From contig JAAXHE010000009.1 of NCBI GenBank assembly GCA_012271065.1, positions 11,096-20,974 on the forward strand: DNA of 9,879 bases. The letters are read 5' to 3'. Of this stretch, positions 1 through 7,207 are shown piece after piece. The DNA is from Candidatus Latescibacterota bacterium. GTDB lineage: Bacteria > Latescibacterota > UBA2968 > GCA-2709665. How positions within the stretch are numbered: the stretch's first letter is position 1; each line of letters opens with the position of its first letter. A program made the position numbers and the translations under genes. The notes under the pieces were generated by a model. That model did not search any database. It saw only the letters and a list, made by a program, of their open reading frames with translations, and was not told the DNA's origin.

Positions 1-109
1 CCTGGTGTATCCTGGTAATCCGCCGTCTAATCGCCTTTATTTACAAGCACATATTCGAATTAACGTCCCCGAAGACATACGAATCAGGGTTGACCTCGTC
101 CGTTCGGGC

Positions 110-1408
110 TTACGCCGTGTTGGCCTCACGTATATTCGCGCGGGTTCCGGGGATATCGAAACAGGCGTACTGGTTCGCCCGCATGATGCGGGTCGCAACG
201 TCGATCGCCTGTTTCTCCGTCATATATCCGTCCTCGATCTCCGCTTCAAGCGCGCGGCCGATTTCATTTCGCGCCTGAATGGAATACGCGAGCGCACCGG
301 TCGGCCATCCGGTGTCGCCCCCGAACGCGAACAGTTTATTGGCGGGGACGGCATGCAGAAAACGTCGCAGGAAGTCCCTGGAGCTGTATGGATCGATGCT
401 CCACGCCCAGCAGAGATCGACCCAGATGTTGCGGTAGTGCTTCGCCAGCGCAACGAGTTCATGGTTATACGGATAGGCGATGTGCATCAGGACAAAACGC
501 GCGTCCGGATATCGTGCGAACAGCGCGCACATATTCCCCGCGGCGATCCGGCTCACCGGCATGCGGTCGTTCCCCGCGTAGTATCCGGTGTGGATTTTGA
601 ACGGCAGGTTGTGTTCAATAGAGAGTTCCACGCCTCTCGCCCAGCACCAGTCCCCGAGGCAGAGACGCGTCTGGACCTGGGCTTCTTCGTCCGGTCCCTT
701 CAGTAACTTATCGAGCGCAGTTGCCGCCTCCGAGTCGTCCCGTTCCGTCCAGTTCAATGTGCGGTTGTACGCGTGCTGAGCCTTCACCGCGATCGCGCAT
801 CCGGCGTATTTGGAAAAGATGCCCGCCATCGCCTGCCGGAGGGAGTCGAGCCCAGTCACCTCGACGTTCGTCTCAGCGCAAATCTGCTCCGGATCGATCT
901 GTCCGTTGCAGAACCCTGCCCAGGAGAGGTCGTAGAGGAAAAAATCGAGGCCGGAAGGGTCGGGGCGGCAGGCCCACTGAAAATCGTCTGTCTGAACGTG
1001 ATCCAGTCCTGCCTTATCGCGCAGCATGCGAAGGCGTTCGCCGGGCCGCCGCAGTGCGTGGATCGCTTCCCGGGCGTCCGTGAGCGCATCCGAGGTCAGG
1101 ACGTCGATGTTGTACACATGCCTGGCAATCAGCTGAACCGCTTCCCCGTATCCGGTAAACTGCGTCGCTTCCCAGGCTTCCCGGATCCCCTCGAATCGCC
1201 CGGCGATGTCGTCGTCCGATGCGTCCATCAACCGCTTCATGGCGGCTGGAGGAGCGCCGGCCGTGTGCAGATCGGCCGGGACGTAGTTTCCGAACAGGTC
1301 CTGCAGGATGTCCGGGCCGTCGTTCAGCCACTCCGGTTCCTTCCGCAGATGCTCGTGGGTGTCGACCAGCGCGGTTTCCTCGATATGTTGTTTCAGGTCC
1401 GTGGTCAT
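110..1408 (-). CDS. Amidohydrolase family protein (uronate isomerase-like TIM barrel)
   Basis: A 432-residue metal-dependent hydrolase or lyase of the amidohydrolase superfamily (COG2159 / Amidohydro_2 style), probably cytoplasmic because no signal peptide is seen. The metal ligands appear in the expected order: the strand-1 HxH in VDTHEH (H18, H20), a lysine candidate for strand 4 in AVKAQ (K209), histidines in KIHTG (H273) and LMHIAYP (H309), and the strand-8 aspartate in FGGDTGWP (D365). The stretch from about 267 to 370 resembles the C-terminal half of the uronate isomerase-like branch. The substrate cannot be told from sequence; C-C or C-N hydrolysis, decarboxylation and isomerisation all occur in the superfamily. 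The start is ATG at 1408 with only a weak purine-rich site upstream; the stop is TAA. It lies 23 bases after the UbiX gene, probably as the last gene of that transcript. Family assignment is firm; function is not. Confidence 0.88.
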   Translation of the reverse strand: MTTDLKQHIEETALVDTHEHLRKEPEWLNDGPDILQDLFGNYVPADLHTAGAPPAAMKRLMDASDDDIAGRFEGIREAWEATQFTGYGEAVQLIARHVYNIDVLTSDALTDAREAIHALRRPGERLRMLRDKAGLDHVQTDDFQWACRPDPSGLDFFLYDLSWAGFCNGQIDPEQICAETNVEVTGLDSLRQAMAGIFSKYAGCAIAVKAQHAYNRTLNWTERDDSEAATALDKLLKGPDEEAQVQTRLCLGDWCWARGVELSIEHNLPFKIHTGYYAGNDRMPVSRIAAGNMCALFARYPDARFVLMHIAYPYNHELVALAKHYRNIWVDLCWAWSIDPYSSRDFLRRFLHAVPANKLFAFGGDTGWPTGALAYSIQARNEIGRALEAEIEDGYMTEKQAIDVATRIMRANQYACFDIPGTRANIREANTA

Positions 1409-1431
1409 GCGTCCGTCCCCGCGTATGGACG

Positions 1432-2040
1432 TTACCTCCCTGTCCAGGGTGGAAAGAGGTCGTGTTCCATGCCCAGGAGATTCAGGATCCGCCCCGCGAT
1501 AAAATCCGCCAGGTCCTCAAAGGTCTCGGGCTTCTGGTAAAACGCCGGCATGGCCGGCAGGATGGCGGCGCCGGCCTCGGCGGCGGCGGTCATGTTACGA
1601 AGGTGAATCAGGCTCATCGGCGTTTCCCGGGGGACCAGTATCAGTGGACGCCGTTCCTTGAGCGTGACGTCCGCCGCCCGCTCGATCAGGTTTCCCGACG
1701 CGCCGTGAGCGATGTTCGACAGGTACTTCATGGAACACGGTACGACGACCATTCCGCGCAGGTCTACGGACCCGCTGGCGACCGGGGCCGCCATATTGCC
1801 GATCTGGTGGACGATCACGCGTCCGTTCGCAATTCCGGCGCCGTACCTGCCCGCAAGGAAATTCTCAAGCTCAGTCTGCTTTCCCTCGAAGCCCGCTTCC
1901 TCTCTAAGCAGCATCCAGCCGAATCCGGAGACGATGAGATGAACCTCATCTCCATTCATCAGCAGCGCGCGCAAGGTGCGCAGCGCATAGATCGCCCCGC
2001 TGGCGCCGGTTATCGCAACCGTTGTCCGGTTCACCGCCAC
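1432..2040 (-). CDS. ubiX: UbiX/MqnM-type flavin prenyltransferase
   Basis: A 202-residue flavin prenyltransferase, the usual length. The family makes prenylated FMN from FMN and dimethylallyl phosphate, the cofactor of UbiD-type decarboxylases. Visible hallmarks are the N-terminal flavin-binding [10 protein letters not shown] (10-19), APVASGS (85-91), VVPCSMKYL (99-107), the [13 protein letters not shown] stretch (121-133), LVPRETP (135-141), IHLRNM (145-150) and ILPAMPAFY (160-168). The start is GTG at 2040: a GGGAG site at 2048-2052 sits 7 bases upstream. A second in-frame GTG at 2034 overlaps the UbiA stop as GTGA but is worse placed. The gene overlaps the upstream prenyltransferase by 10 bases, so translational coupling is likely. 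Next to an MqnP-type UbiA it probably serves the futalosine menaquinone pathway (the MqnM role, with MqnL as UbiD partner), although no UbiD/MqnL gene is in the window. Confidence 0.95.
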   Translation of the reverse strand: MAVNRTTVAITGASGAIYALRTLRALLMNGDEVHLIVSGFGWMLLREEAGFEGKQTELENFLAGRYGAGIANGRVIVHQIGNMAAPVASGSVDLRGMVVVPCSMKYLSNIAHGASGNLIERAADVTLKERRPLILVPRETPMSLIHLRNMTAAAEAGAAILPAMPAFYQKPETFEDLADFIAGRILNLLGMEHDLFPPWTGR

Positions 2041-2891
2041 AACACGTCTCCCAGCGTAAAGACGAAAAAGACGGCGCTGATCGCGGCATTCACGTTCATG
2101 AACGCCACGCCCAGTCTTGAAAAGTCGTCCGGCTTCACGAGCCGGTGCTCGTACACCATCAACCCCGCCACGACGACGAGTCCTGCCGCGTAGATAACTC
2201 CCAGCCCGAAACGCACCCCTACCGCGACCATCAGAAGAAAGGAAATCGCGTGCAGGGCCCGGGCGATGGCGAGCCCCCGGAGCACGCCGAAACGTTGCGG
2301 AATCGAACTAACCCCATGGCCGCGGTCAAACTCGACGTCCTGGCAGGCGTAGATGATATCGAATCCGGACACCCATGCCAATACGGCGCCTGCCAGGAGC
2401 AGGATCTCCGGGTCCAGACTTCCGGTAACCGCGATCCAGGCGCCGATCGGCGCAACCGACAATGCGAGGCCGAGAAAGAACTGCGTGGCCCACGTGAACC
2501 GTTTGGTATAGGAATAGAAGAAGACAATGCCCAGGGCCACGGGCGACAGCGCGAAACACAGGGGATTCAGCCTCCAGGCCGCCAGTATAAGCGCCGCGGA
2601 AGAAATCGCGACCAGCACGCGCACGGCGCCAGGAGAGATCCGGCCCAGAGGCAGTTCACGCGCCGCGGTTCTGGGATTCGCCGCGTCAATCTCCCGGTCC
2701 ACCAGCCGGTTGAATCCCATCGCGGCGCTCCTGGCCCCGACCATCGCCACAACGATCCAGAACACCTGGACCAGTCGGACTTCCGCTTGCAGCGCCGCCA
2801 GCGCGGCGCCGCTGAACGCAAACGGAAGGGCGAAGACGCTGTGCGAAAACTTGATCATTCGCCCGTAGGTTACAATCCGTTCAACGAGCAT
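2031..2891 (-). CDS. mqnP: UbiA-family aromatic prenyltransferase, MqnP type
   Basis: A 286-residue integral membrane prenyltransferase with roughly eight or nine hydrophobic segments. It carries both Asp-rich Mg-diphosphate motifs: NRLVDREID (N61, D65, D69) and the second-loop [12 protein letters not shown] (D178, D185, D189), followed by [11 protein letters not shown]. The IIYACQDxEFDRxHGxxSIP wording and the N-terminal [14 protein letters not shown] are typical of the 'UbiA_other' branch rather than of canonical E. coli UbiA. That branch includes MqnP of the futalosine route to menaquinone, which attaches the polyprenyl tail to an aromatic acid at the membrane. The close link to a UbiX/MqnM gene supports this. 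The start is ATG at 2891; the upstream Shine-Dalgarno is weak (a GGGA about 7 bases away). It lies just beyond the hairpin after the aldo/keto reductase, so it probably has its own promoter, though none is obvious in the 72-base gap. The superfamily call is very firm; MqnP rather than classical UbiA is a good inference. Confidence 0.93.
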   Translation of the reverse strand: MLVERIVTYGRMIKFSHSVFALPFAFSGAALAALQAEVRLVQVFWIVVAMVGARSAAMGFNRLVDREIDAANPRTAARELPLGRISPGAVRVLVAISSAALILAAWRLNPLCFALSPVALGIVFFYSYTKRFTWATQFFLGLALSVAPIGAWIAVTGSLDPEILLLAGAVLAWVSGFDIIYACQDVEFDRGHGVSSIPQRFGVLRGLAIARALHAISFLLMVAVGVRFGLGVIYAAGLVVVAGLMVYEHRLVKPDDFSRLGVAFMNVNAAISAVFFVFTLGDVLWR

Positions 2892-2927
2892 GGTTGGATC
2901 CCGGCGGTCCGTTGATAAAGCAGCTCA

Positions 2928-2955
2928 TCTGAAGCGGCCTTACGGCCGCTTCAGA
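2928..2955 (-). terminator. Hairpin terminator candidate after the aldo/keto reductase
   Basis: A perfect 12-bp inverted repeat (arms TCTGAAGCGGCC at 2928-2939 and its complement at 2944-2955) with a 4-base loop begins 8 bases after the TAG of the aldo/keto reductase on the minus strand. The stem is stable and GC-rich in its upper part. The minus-strand sequence after it reads TGAGCTGCTTTATC, so there is no clean U-tract; termination would be imperfect or factor-assisted. It separates the reductase from the prenyltransferase gene. Confidence 0.6.
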
Positions 2956-2963
2956 CAGGAATT

Positions 2964-4046
2964 CTAGCCGGTTCCGAGCGCGGCTTGCACGACATCGTCG
3001 ATTCGCGCAATCTTGTCGTCCGCCAACACCACGCCTGCCGCGTTCACGTTGTCCTCCAGGTGCCCCATCTCCGTTACGCCGGCAATGACGGACGGCACCT
3101 GCTCTTTGGCCAGCAGCCAGGCGATGGCCAGTTGGGCCAGAGAAATCCCCTTCGTTTCCGCAACCGCGAGCAGCCCTTCGACGGCCTCCAGGTAGGGTTC
3201 CGTCAAGAATTCGGCCTCGTCGCCGTCGTCTATGATCCGACCGCTGGCGTCTTCCAGACTTCCCTTGCGGTACCGGCCGGTGAGCAGGCCGCTCGCAAGC
3301 GGATAATAGGGAATCACGCCCACTTCGGCCCTGGCAGCCGCCTTCAGCAAATCAGCCGCGCGGCCGCCGTCCTCGGCCGCGACCGCATCCTGCTGTACGA
3401 GATTGTACCGGTTCTGCACGGCCACGATCCGGCGGGAGACGTCCTTGCCCACCCTTTTCAGCGTCGCTACCACGTTGGCCATCTGTTTCGCCGAATGATT
3501 GGAAACCGCCAGGTAACGCACCTTTCCCTGCGTGACCAGATCGTCGAACGCACCCCAGGTTTCCTCGATGGGTACCCGGTAGTTTCCTTCTTCGTCGGTG
3601 CCGTTCTGGTGCAGGTAGAGCAGGTCGATATAGTCGGTCCGCATCCGCTCCAGACACTTGTCCACGCCGAAGTGGATGTACGTCCGGGAGGCGCCGAGTT
3701 GATTTGGCGTAAAATCGGCCTCCATGGCGTGCTCCGCGCGCACCGGGTTGTGAATCTTGGTTGCCATGACCACCTGCTCCCTGACCGCCCGTGGACGCGA
3801 GGCGAAGTAGCGCCCCAGCAGGCGTTCGGAATTTCCCGATGCCAGGTTGTAGGAACATGCCGTATCCCAGTGAAAGACCCCCAGTTCCAGGGCGCGGTCC
3901 AGGACCTTGAACCCCTCGTGGTCTCCGATGCGGGATCCGTCGTACACGGGGTCGCCCCATTTCCACATGCCCAGGCCTACGACCGATACGAACAGACCGG
4001 AGTTCCCAACCCGCCGGCACGGCATGCCTCTGAATTCTTCTGCCAT
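2964..4046 (-). CDS. Aldo/keto reductase
   Basis: A 360-residue NAD(P)H-dependent oxidoreductase with the (alpha/beta)8 AKR fold, predicted cytoplasmic. The catalytic tetrad is readable: D61 and Y66 in HWDTACSY, K97 in MATKIHN, and H146 in DLLYLHQ. Other family marks are RRVGNSGL near the N terminus, VRYLAVSNHSAKQM, the cofactor-side VGVIPYYPLASGLLTGRY, and VPSVIAGVTEMGHLEDNV near the C terminus. It resembles the tas/L-glyceraldehyde reductase-like branch (AKR11-14 style), but the substrate is unknown. The start is ATG at 4046 with an 8-base spacing to GGAGG, the best ribosome binding site in the window; the stop is TAG. It has a 286-base gap upstream and a hairpin downstream, so it looks monocistronic. 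Confidence 0.94.
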   Translation of the reverse strand: MAEEFRGMPCRRVGNSGLFVSVVGLGMWKWGDPVYDGSRIGDHEGFKVLDRALELGVFHWDTACSYNLASGNSERLLGRYFASRPRAVREQVVMATKIHNPVRAEHAMEADFTPNQLGASRTYIHFGVDKCLERMRTDYIDLLYLHQNGTDEEGNYRVPIEETWGAFDDLVTQGKVRYLAVSNHSAKQMANVVATLKRVGKDVSRRIVAVQNRYNLVQQDAVAAEDGGRAADLLKAAARAEVGVIPYYPLASGLLTGRYRKGSLEDASGRIIDDGDEAEFLTEPYLEAVEGLLAVAETKGISLAQLAIAWLLAKEQVPSVIAGVTEMGHLEDNVNAAGVVLADDKIARIDDVVQAALGTG

Positions 4047-4054
4047 CTTTCAGA

Positions 4055-4059
4055 CCTCC
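4055..4059 (-). promoter_or_regulatory. Ribosome binding site of the aldo/keto reductase
   Basis: The minus strand reads GGAGG here, 8 bases before the ATG at 4046. This fixes that start. Confidence 0.8.
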
Positions 4060-4127
4060 AATGATTGATGATGTTGCGAAATTTACACCAAAACACACCT
4101 GCAAAACCGGAACTATGGGGATCAGGG

Positions 4128-4155
4128 GTCCGCGGACGTGAATACCGGGGCCCCG
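4128..4155. repeat. Two perfect 10-bp GC-rich palindromes
   Basis: GTCCGCGGAC (4128-4137) and CGGGGCCCCG (4146-4155) are each self-complementary, with 8 bases between them. They lie about 80 to 110 bases upstream of the aldo/keto reductase start. They could be operator half-sites, a remnant hairpin, or chance in GC-rich DNA. Just downstream, 4161-4179 holds a weaker TCAGT/ACTGA inverted repeat. Confidence 0.4.
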
Positions 4156-4204
4156 ATTTCAGTGTCCGAGGGACTGATTTCGGAGGGGTGGATCCTGGAC
4201 CAAT

Positions 4205-4353
4205 AGTGTCCTGTCCCCGAAATATCTAATCATTCAGCCGCCGATTCATCCCGTCTCGCGTCGTTGCCTTCCCTCGCCGACCTTACGCAGGTCACCTGCG
4301 CTCGGGCGACTCGACGGCTGAATTTAGGCAACCTATTTCTGGGACAGAACACT
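4205..4353. mobile_element. MITE/REP-like non-coding element with terminal inverted repeats
   Basis: The ends are inverted copies: AGTGTCCTGTCCCCGAAATA at 4205-4224, and on the other strand AGTGTTCTGTCCCAGAAATA at 4353-4334, matching at 18 of 20 positions. Inside these is a second perfect 9-bp pair (ATTCAGCCG at 4232-4240 and its complement at 4315-4323), and in the middle a near-perfect palindrome CGCAGGT-C-ACCTGCG (4286-4300). The unit is 149 bp and encodes no protein of its own. Nested inverted repeats in a non-coding unit this size fit a MITE, or a REP-type element moved in trans by a transposase elsewhere. No target-site duplication is clear. The right end lies inside the reading frame of the amidase and provides its last six codons and its TAG stop. 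Confidence 0.6.
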
Positions 4354-7170
4354 GCCTCTTCCGACATTCGGATGCTGACGATGCCAATCCGTCGCCTGCT
4401 CGTATGCCATGCCGGCGGCCAGAACGGTCGCTTCGTCGTAGAGGTTCCCGATCAGCGTCAATCCCCGTGGCATCCCCTCCACGAAACCGCACTTCAGCGT
4501 CAGGGCCGGATGGCCCGTGAGATTGGTAACGGTCAGACTCGCCCCGCCGCTTCCGGGCGCCAGAAGCACGTCCCAATTCGCCATCAGATTCTCCATGTCG
4601 CGAATCATAAGGGAACGCACCTGCTGCGCGCGCAGATATTCCACGGCGGGCACCATGCGATAGCTGCGAAGTACCGTGGGCCAGGAACTCTTGTCCTCGT
4701 CGATCATGGAATCCAACTCGCCCGCCCGCGTCGCACTGTCGAACGCGGCCGCCGCTTCCACGCAAAGCATCATCGAGACCGCGCCGTGCGGATACCCCGG
4801 CAGCGTCACCGGCTCAACCCGCAGTCCCAGATCCTCGAAGGTCTGAATCGCGGCCTCGTAGACGACACGGTCTGCGCCATCATCGATGGTATCGAATTCA
4901 CGCTGGATGAAGCCGATTCGCAATGCGGTTTCATCCGGGGCTGAGGGCCAGTTGAACGGCGCGTCCACCACGGATCGGTCTCTCCCGTCCGGTCCATGGA
5001 TCGCGCTGAACACGGCCGCACAATCTTCAACGCCGCGGCACATGGGACCGAGTTTGTCCATGGTCCAGGCAAGGGCCATCGCGCCGTATCGGCTCACGCG
5101 GCCGTATGTGGGCCGCAGCCCCGTCACCCCGCAGGTGTGGCTCGGCGAGACGATCGAACCCTGTGTCTCCGAACCGATGCTGAAGCCGACAAGGCCCGCG
5201 GCGGTCGCGGCGCCCGGTCCGGCCGACGACCCGCTTGAGTCTGTTTCGATATCCCATGGGTTCCGGGTCATACCTCCAAACCAGTGCGGCCCCATCGCAA
5301 GAGCCCCGGTTGAGAGCTTGGCTGCCAGGACCGCGCCGGCATCCCGAAGCCGTTCCACAACGGCCGCGTCGGTTTCTCCGGTTTGTTTCTTGAAAGGGGT
5401 GGCGCCCCACGTGGTCCTGATCCCCTTTGTGGCCAGCAGGTCCTTGGCGCCCCAGGGGACCCCGTGCAGCGGCCCCCGGTAATCGCCGGCCATGATCTCC
5501 GCCTCGGCGGCCTTCGCCTGCGCCAGTGCCACGTCTTCGGTCAGCGAGACCACACAGTGCAACGCTTCGCCGAACGCGTCCAGTCGATCCAGATAAAGCC
5601 TGGTAAGTTCAACGGGAGACACTTCGCGGGATTCCACCAGACGGGCCAGCGCGCTCACCGGCAGAAAGGCCAGGTCGTCCCTGGATTCCGGTCGTTCGAC
5701 CGCGGAAGCGTGGAAACGGAACGCCCGCTGTTCTCCTGACCGCGGCGCCTCAACACCGGGCAGGAAGACGGACGCCGGGCTCACGTCGTAGCCCACGTCC
5801 ACCTCGCGAAGTTCCCGGTAGCGGAGACGGTATTGCTCCACGTCCCGCCTCATTTTCCCGCGCTGTACTTCTGTAAAGCGGATTCCGCTCAACTGCTCCG
5901 CGCCCGCGACCCGGGCGTCTGCGACAGCTGCCACCGCCTCCGCGATGCCGTTCAGCGATACATACCGGATCTCCGTATCGATGTCCGGGCTGCAACCCTC
6001 GCCGATATGCCCGTGTGTATAGACCAGACGCGGTACGTCCACACGGTTGTGTCCCGTCTGCCGTTCGAGCGCCGGCAGCCAGTTGGATGCGTCCGGTTCG
6101 TCCGCCGATATCCTGTAGCCCGAAAACGTCTCCCCGCCGTCCCGCGACGTAAACAGCGCGATCTCGTTGCTGGAGTCCGCCCAGCCGCCGTCCCGCCGGC
6201 AGACCGGGCCCGCCGCGTAGATGACGCCGTCGTCCGCGATGCTGAGCGCGCACACGTCCGACATCTCGCATTCGCCGAACAGCCGCTCCGCGTGGGGCAT
6301 CAGAGAGACCACGCGCCAGTCGTCCTTTTCCCTGGTGTAAACGAACGTTTCCGCCGCGCCGTTCTCCCGGCGATTCAGCGTAAAGCAGAGCGTTCCCCTG
6401 CCGCCGGTAACGACGTTACCCATGCGGACGTCGAGGCCTTCGTCGAATTCGATGACGCAGGGTGAATCCGGGGTTGTGGGGAGGTCGATCGCGCGTCCGT
6501 CGACGGTCTGCCAGCTCTCGCCCCCGTCGCGGGAACGCATCAGTCCGAACCCCCTGCCGCGCGTGTCGCCGTAATCGGCATCGGTGGCCCGTACGATATG
6601 ATACGCCAGATACAGGGTTCCGCGCCGGTCGATGTGAAGCGCGTTTTCGAATTGCGTATATGCAGGCGGTCCTTCGGGGTCCGCGAGCTTGACGGGGTCC
6701 GTCCAGGCGCCGCCCTTCTTCCTTTTCTGATACACCAGCGACCATGGCCGCTCCGCGGCGTACGATCCGCGGTAACAGACGTGCAACGTATCGTCCGCGT
6801 CGCAGACCATGCTCGGGTAGGTCGCCGTGGTTCCTCCGAACGAGGGCTGCTCCACCCACGACGTCGCGGTATTGGGGCGCTTGCTCACCACGTGACGGAT
6901 TGGATTGTGATGGGGACCGAATGCCAGATGCAGGTAACCACGCGAATCCATCGCGAACGCCGCTCCGGCGTGGTTGTCGTCCCCGGTACCCACGTAGACG
7001 GGCCCGCCCCAGCGCCTGGACTTGTGATGGTAGGTCCGCACGTAGATCTTGCAGATCTGGTCCAGCCACGCCACGTGTGTCTTACCCGCGTGGGTCAGGA
7101 TCTTGTTGCTCATCGTATACGCGGTTCCCCGCGTCGATCCCGTAACGGAAAGCACCTTGTGTTTCATCAT
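4333..7170 (-). CDS. BNR-repeat propeller fused to an amidase-signature hydrolase
   Basis: A 945-residue two-part protein. Residues 1 to about 407 form a BNR_4-like sialidase-type beta-propeller with two clear Asp boxes (SRDGGESW at 213-220, SRDGGETF at 342-349). Residues from about 415 form a complete amidase-signature enzyme. These include the family's own N-terminal helical stretch (AGAEQLSGIRFT, 422-433) and the Ser-cisSer-Lys triad: K576 in GVPWGAKDLL, S648 in SGSSAGP, and S672 in GSETQGSIVSP. The enzyme part would hydrolyse a C-N amide; the propeller may bind a carbohydrate or protein ligand. No signal peptide is evident. ATG at 7170, or the adjacent ATG at 7167, is chosen because GGAAGAGA (7171-7178) precedes it. 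The longer frame from 7335 would overlap the upstream gene and adds unrelated residues. The last six residues (SVLSQK) and TAG come from a mobile-like repeat. A sequencing indel that hid a stop between two genes is the main alternative to true fusion. Confidence 0.85.
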   Translation of the reverse strand: MMKHKVLSVTGSTRGTAYTMSNKILTHAGKTHVAWLDQICKIYVRTYHHKSRRWGGPVYVGTGDDNHAGAAFAMDSRGYLHLAFGPHHNPIRHVVSKRPNTATSWVEQPSFGGTTATYPSMVCDADDTLHVCYRGSYAAERPWSLVYQKRKKGGAWTDPVKLADPEGPPAYTQFENALHIDRRGTLYLAYHIVRATDADYGDTRGRGFGLMRSRDGGESWQTVDGRAIDLPTTPDSPCVIEFDEGLDVRMGNVVTGGRGTLCFTLNRRENGAAETFVYTREKDDWRVVSLMPHAERLFGECEMSDVCALSIADDGVIYAAGPVCRRDGGWADSSNEIALFTSRDGGETFSGYRISADEPDASNWLPALERQTGHNRVDVPRLVYTHGHIGEGCSPDIDTEIRYVSLNGIAEAVAAVADARVAGAEQLSGIRFTEVQRGKMRRDVEQYRLRYRELREVDVGYDVSPASVFLPGVEAPRSGEQRAFRFHASAVERPESRDDLAFLPVSALARLVESREVSPVELTRLYLDRLDAFGEALHCVVSLTEDVALAQAKAAEAEIMAGDYRGPLHGVPWGAKDLLATKGIRTTWGATPFKKQTGETDAAVVERLRDAGAVLAAKLSTGALAMGPHWFGGMTRNPWDIETDSSGSSAGPGAATAAGLVGFSIGSETQGSIVSPSHTCGVTGLRPTYGRVSRYGAMALAWTMDKLGPMCRGVEDCAAVFSAIHGPDGRDRSVVDAPFNWPSAPDETALRIGFIQREFDTIDDGADRVVYEAAIQTFEDLGLRVEPVTLPGYPHGAVSMMLCVEAAAAFDSATRAGELDSMIDEDKSSWPTVLRSYRMVPAVEYLRAQQVRSLMIRDMENLMANWDVLLAPGSGGASLTVTNLTGHPALTLKCGFVEGMPRGLTLIGNLYDEATVLAAGMAYEQATDWHRQHPNVGRGSVLSQK

Positions 7171-7178
7171 TCTCTTCC
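7171..7178 (-). promoter_or_regulatory. Ribosome binding site deciding the BNR-amidase start
   Basis: The minus strand reads GGAAGAGA directly before the tandem ATGATG. The GGAAG core is 3 bases from the first ATG (7170) and 6 from the second (7167), so the second may be the true initiator; the proteins differ by one residue. Confidence 0.55.
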
Positions 7179-7207
7179 GTATCTCGTGCGGGCCGCAACA
7201 ACCCGCG

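Noticed and set aside
1..109. Region downstream of the amidohydrolase
   Set aside because: No gene, stem-loop or repeat beyond a tandem CCTGGT could be supported.
5..706. 233-residue plus-strand frame opposite the amidohydrolase
   Set aside because: It lies opposite residues carrying the metal ligands H273, H309 and D365 and has no family features.
2985..4064. 359-residue plus-strand open frame opposite the aldo/keto reductase
   Set aside because: It mirrors a gene with an intact catalytic tetrad and shows no recognisable family; long antisense frames are expected at this GC content.
4082..4087. Possible extended -10 (TGTAAA on the minus strand) for the aldo/keto reductase
   Set aside because: Only four of six bases fit and no credible -35 lies 16 to 19 bases upstream.
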